Source: Trinickia mobilis (GTDB lineage Bacteria > Pseudomonadota > Gammaproteobacteria > Burkholderiales > Burkholderiaceae). Taken from it: 64,000 bases of DNA. The notes below the pieces were generated by a model. It searched no databases. It worked only from the letters and a program-made list of their open reading frames with translations, and was not told the DNA's origin. This document shows positions 61,851 to 64,000 of this stretch, piece by piece. Location: NCBI RefSeq assembly GCF_017315705.1, contig NZ_JAFLRF010000018.1, forward strand, positions 61,133-125,132. Direction: 5' to 3'. The position numbers were made by a program, and so were the translations under genes. The number at the start of each line of letters is the position of its first letter. Position 1 is the stretch's first letter.

Positions 61851-62456
61851 ATGGGACGGTTTATATATCGCGCTGCGGCGTTTATAAGCTGCTGGCTAAT
61901 TCTAAGCGTTTGCACGGCAGCCGACAGACTGGCGGTTCCGATCATTACGGCTGGCAATCCTGATGCGCCGACCAGGATCGATTTTTACTTGTCGCCGACT
62001 TGCCCGATGTGCGCTGCCACATTCCGTAACACGGTGCTTCCCCTGCTGATACAGGCAACCAGGGGACGCCAGCTGTTTGTGTTTATAGGCATCCTGCCCC
62101 GCTCTCCGGGCGACGCTGACTTTGCCCGGGTGCTCACTTGCGTTCCACAGGACAAGCTACTTCCGTTCATGACGCGCTGGTACTTCTATCGCCGCACGGG
62201 TGATGCTCGGCTCGGCAAACTGTTCCAGATGGGCAAACAGTATGGGATCGCCGGTCAATCCGTCGCCGAATGCACGTCCGAGCAGAATGACGCAATGCTG
62301 TTGGGCTTTAACCAATTTGTATTCGCGAAGGAACGCATCTCCGAAACGCCCGCGGTGTTCATCAACAAGAAGCATGTACCGGAGATTTTTTACCTGTGGC
62401 AACTGGAAGATCTCTTACCGGAACTTTCCGACAAAGACATGAAGGATGGGTCATGA
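61851..62456 (+). CDS. Exported DsbA-like thioredoxin-fold protein
   Basis: 201 aa. Signal peptide MGRFIYRAAAFISCWLILSV; thioredoxin-fold core ARIDFYLSPTCPMCAATFRN with redox motif CPMC (printed frame: TRIDFYLSPTCPMC), and the cis-Pro loop ISETPAVFINKKHVPE typical of DsbA/DsbG-like proteins. It starts two bases after the previous stop. Probably oxidises or isomerises disulfides in the small Cys-containing proteins of the same operon. Confidence 0.72.
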   Translation: MGRFIYRAAAFISCWLILSVCTAADRLAVPIITAGNPDAPTRIDFYLSPTCPMCAATFRNTVLPLLIQATRGRQLFVFIGILPRSPGDADFARVLTCVPQDKLLPFMTRWYFYRRTGDARLGKLFQMGKQYGIAGQSVAECTSEQNDAMLLGFNQFVFAKERISETPAVFINKKHVPEIFYLWQLEDLLPELSDKDMKDGS

Positions 62457-62680
62457 AGACCAAGCTTAAATTATCGACGGCGCCCGCGGTCTGGATAGCG
62501 CTGCAAACGACTTGCTTCGCGTGCGGTGGTAGTGCCATGAGCTCGCTTGGAAGCGTGACGACCGCGCAGGCTCCGCCTCCTGAAGTCGTTACCGTCACTG
62601 CCGCCGTCGGAGGTGGTGGAGTGAATACCGCGGTCAGCGCAGCGATCGAGGCGAGCGGATTGCCAGCAAGCTCCGATTAA
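62453..62680 (+). CDS. Very small secreted or lipid-anchored protein
   Basis: 75 aa, start overlapping the DsbA-like stop (ATGA). N-terminus MKTKLKLSTAPAVWIALQTT followed by CFACGGSAM, a possible lipobox, then a low-complexity Val/Gly/Ala tail (VVTVTAAVGGGGVNTAVSAA). No family recognised. Third gene of the operon. Confidence 0.5.
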   Translation: MKTKLKLSTAPAVWIALQTTCFACGGSAMSSLGSVTTAQAPPPEVVTVTAAVGGGGVNTAVSAAIEASGLPASSD

Positions 62681-62809
62681 CTCCCCAGCCGACTTCGGTC
62701 GTCGCTGAGCCGGAGGCCACAAGTATCGCAGTCGTTTGAGGTTCGGCACAAACGCTTACCCAAAGGACTACGAGTGTTGAGTGGTAAAGCTTAGCCGAGG
62801 CGCCTGCAC

Positions 62810-63268
62810 ATGACATCGATGCCCTGTTGGTTCTCTCAATTGCAGTGGTGCGACCCGCCCGTCCCGGTTACTCACTTCGTCGCAAACATTGTCAGCAGAG
62901 AACTGATTCCACATGGCGCGGGCATCTATGTCTTTTCGACCGACGATCAGGCTTTGACAGCGATAAATGTCCTATATGTTGGAAAGGCGGACGGTGCCAG
63001 ACAAACGCTTCGATCACGCCTTGGCGTGTATTTCCGAAGATTCGCGCGGCAAACCTGCAAGCCGAGCAAACATGCTGGCCTGGAGTGTCTCTGCAAGACC
63101 TACCAAAAAACTCCGAACGCCGTGTTCGTACGATGGGCAGGGTGCGTTGTAGCGCGAGAAATCGAGGGGGAATTGATCAGCCTCTTCAATCCCGCCTGCA
63201 ATGCTAAGGACGAGCATCGTTACGGGTACGGCGAAGATGAGTTCATCCCCGCTGAGTACCTTTATTAG
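62810..63268 (+). CDS. GIY-YIG family protein
   Basis: 152 aa. GAGIYVFS (GIY strand, residues 38-40), VLYVGKA (YIG-equivalent, 55-58), Arg in LRSRLGVYFRRF, Glu121 in REIEGELISLFNPACN and the terminal Asn: all positions of the GIY-YIG nuclease site are occupied. A single domain with no DNA-binding partner. It could be a DNA repair or restriction-type nuclease. The neighbours are small secreted proteins, so the context gives no hint. Confidence 0.78.
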   Translation: MTSMPCWFSQLQWCDPPVPVTHFVANIVSRELIPHGAGIYVFSTDDQALTAINVLYVGKADGARQTLRSRLGVYFRRFARQTCKPSKHAGLECLCKTYQKTPNAVFVRWAGCVVAREIEGELISLFNPACNAKDEHRYGYGEDEFIPAEYLY

Positions 63269-63394
63269 CCCCTGATGTGATGGACGAACTCTTCAGCACC
63301 GTGAAGAGCCCGCGCCAAAGCAGGAAGATCGTAACTTCACGAAATGAGATGGATATCGCGCGCTTCCGGGACAAACACGTCGCTGAACTCCCGT

Positions 63395-63580
63395 TCAGCG
63401 CAGCCGGCTAAAGCAAGCGCGCAATTCGGCGACGAAGAGGTCCGGTTGCCCGAAAGCGGCGAAATGCCCGCCTTTCGCGACTTCATTCCAATAGAAGAGC
63501 TTTGAATAGGTACGCTCGCCCCAAATTCTGGGTGACCGGGAGATCTCGCCGGGAAAGATGGATACGCCGACGGGGATATC
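63395..63580 (-). pseudogene. C-terminal fragment of an epoxide hydrolase
   Basis: Read leftward from 63580: IPVGVSIFPGEISRSPRIWG, then ERTYSKLFYWNEVAKGGHFA and AFGQPDLFVAELRACFSRLR, stop at 63395. This is the C-terminal end of the EHN-type epoxide hydrolase family with the catalytic His region (GGHFAAF). The N-terminal ~300 residues are missing; the fragment ends abruptly beside a LysR gene that lacks its own start. Confidence 0.7.
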
Positions 63581-63588
63581 AAGTAGCC

Positions 63589-64000
63589 ATGCCGCTCGCC
63601 ACAGTGAGCAAACTCGTGCGTTCGCTGGAGCAGCATCTCGGCGTCAAGCTGCTCCAGCGAACGACGCGACGCGTCACCATCACGTCCGAGGGGGCCGCGT
63701 ATTACGAGCGCCGCTCGCGCTTACTGAAGGAGCTCGAGGACATCGACTCGAGTTTCGCCAGCGCGCATCGGCGTCCGCGCGGGCGGTTGCGCATCGACAT
63801 CGGCTCGGCGACCGCAAGCTGCGTGTTGATCCCCGCGCTGCCGGACTTCATTGCGCGATATCCGGATATACGTGTCGATCTCGGCGTGAGCGACCGGCGG
63901 GCCGATCTCATTGGCGAGAACGTAGATTGTGTCGTCCGCGGCGGCAATGCCGACGAGCTCTCGCTAATCGCGCGTCCGCTTGGCCGTGCATCCTGGGTGA
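63589..64000 (+). pseudogene. LysR-family regulator missing its N-terminus, cut by the window edge
   Basis: From the first ATG: PLATVSKLVRSLEQHLGVKL, LQRTTRRVTITSEGAAYYER, then the effector-domain start (GRLRIDIGSATASCVLIPAL, ARYPDIRVDLGVSDRRADLI). LysR proteins normally begin about 30 residues earlier with the first helices of the DNA-binding domain. Those are absent, and upstream codons do not restore them, so the regulator probably cannot bind DNA normally. The frame is open to base 64000. Confidence 0.7.

Noticed and set aside
57936..63268. CHAT, GIY-YIG and small genes considered as an anti-phage defence island
   Set aside because: The CHAT protein and its neighbours carry export signals and no partner sensor gene is present, so a cytoplasmic defence role is not supported.
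1..64000. CRISPR arrays, rRNA, tRNA and intact insertion sequences
   Set aside because: No regularly spaced repeats, cloverleaf sequences or transposase frames were found by reading; a tRNA or Rfam scan could still reveal small RNAs.

Overview
High-GC chromosomal DNA from a betaproteobacterium, most likely Burkholderiaceae of the Paraburkholderia/Trinickia/Caballeronia type. This rests on gene content (intracellular PHB depolymerase, NorR/flavohemoglobin, two-subunit pyruvate dehydrogenase, several MocR regulators) and on Burkholderiales-style intergenic repeats. No rRNA, tRNA, CRISPR array or intact transposase was seen. Both edges cut genes.

Layout. 1-7.6 kb: truncated MocR regulator, FAD oxidoreductase, PHB depolymerase phaZ, MipA-like outer-membrane protein, three small unknown genes and an HD-domain hydrolase. 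7.7-11.8 kb: an ECF sigma factor between two anti-sigma-like membrane proteins, divergent from a catalase-related peroxidase and a cytochrome b561. Three copies of one promoter, GGAATAA-N13-GTGTTTG, link these units into one apparent stress regulon. 11.8-15.4 kb: QseBC-like two-component system, PAP2 phosphatase and a ParE-type toxin-antitoxin pair with a visible operator. 15.4-22.5 kb: MocR plus MFS transporter, TetR plus AhpD-like protein, and the divergent hmp/norR nitric-oxide pair.

22.6-31.4 kb is the most unusual part. Two very large, translationally coupled paralogues (1250 and 1672 aa) share an N-terminal scaffold but carry different C-terminal tandem enzyme domains. One has two pertussis-toxin-S1-like ADP-ribosyltransferase domains; the other has two zinc-metallopeptidase-like domains. 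In each pair the first copy keeps the catalytic residues and the second has lost them.

31.7-37 kb: an alternative ba3-like heme-copper oxidase operon with three c-type cytochrome genes. 37.4-43.9 kb: a repetitive secreted protein and a divergent carbohydrate ABC importer with an SDR dehydrogenase. 44.1-47.8 kb: pyruvate dehydrogenase E1alpha/E1beta/E2 followed by a PAAR-like DUF4280 protein. 47.8-56.1 kb: an amino-acid-type ABC importer with an amidase and a DUF1989 protein, the wreck of a second DUF1989 gene, a perfect 27-bp hairpin, a polytopic membrane protein and a third MocR regulator.

56.1-64 kb looks like accessory DNA: a lipoprotein, an NlpC/P60-like enzyme coupled to a tiny exported protein, an exported TPR-CHAT protease, three small secreted proteins including a DsbA-like one, a GIY-YIG protein, and a LysR/epoxide-hydrolase pair that appears to have lost both 5' ends and the region between them in one deletion.
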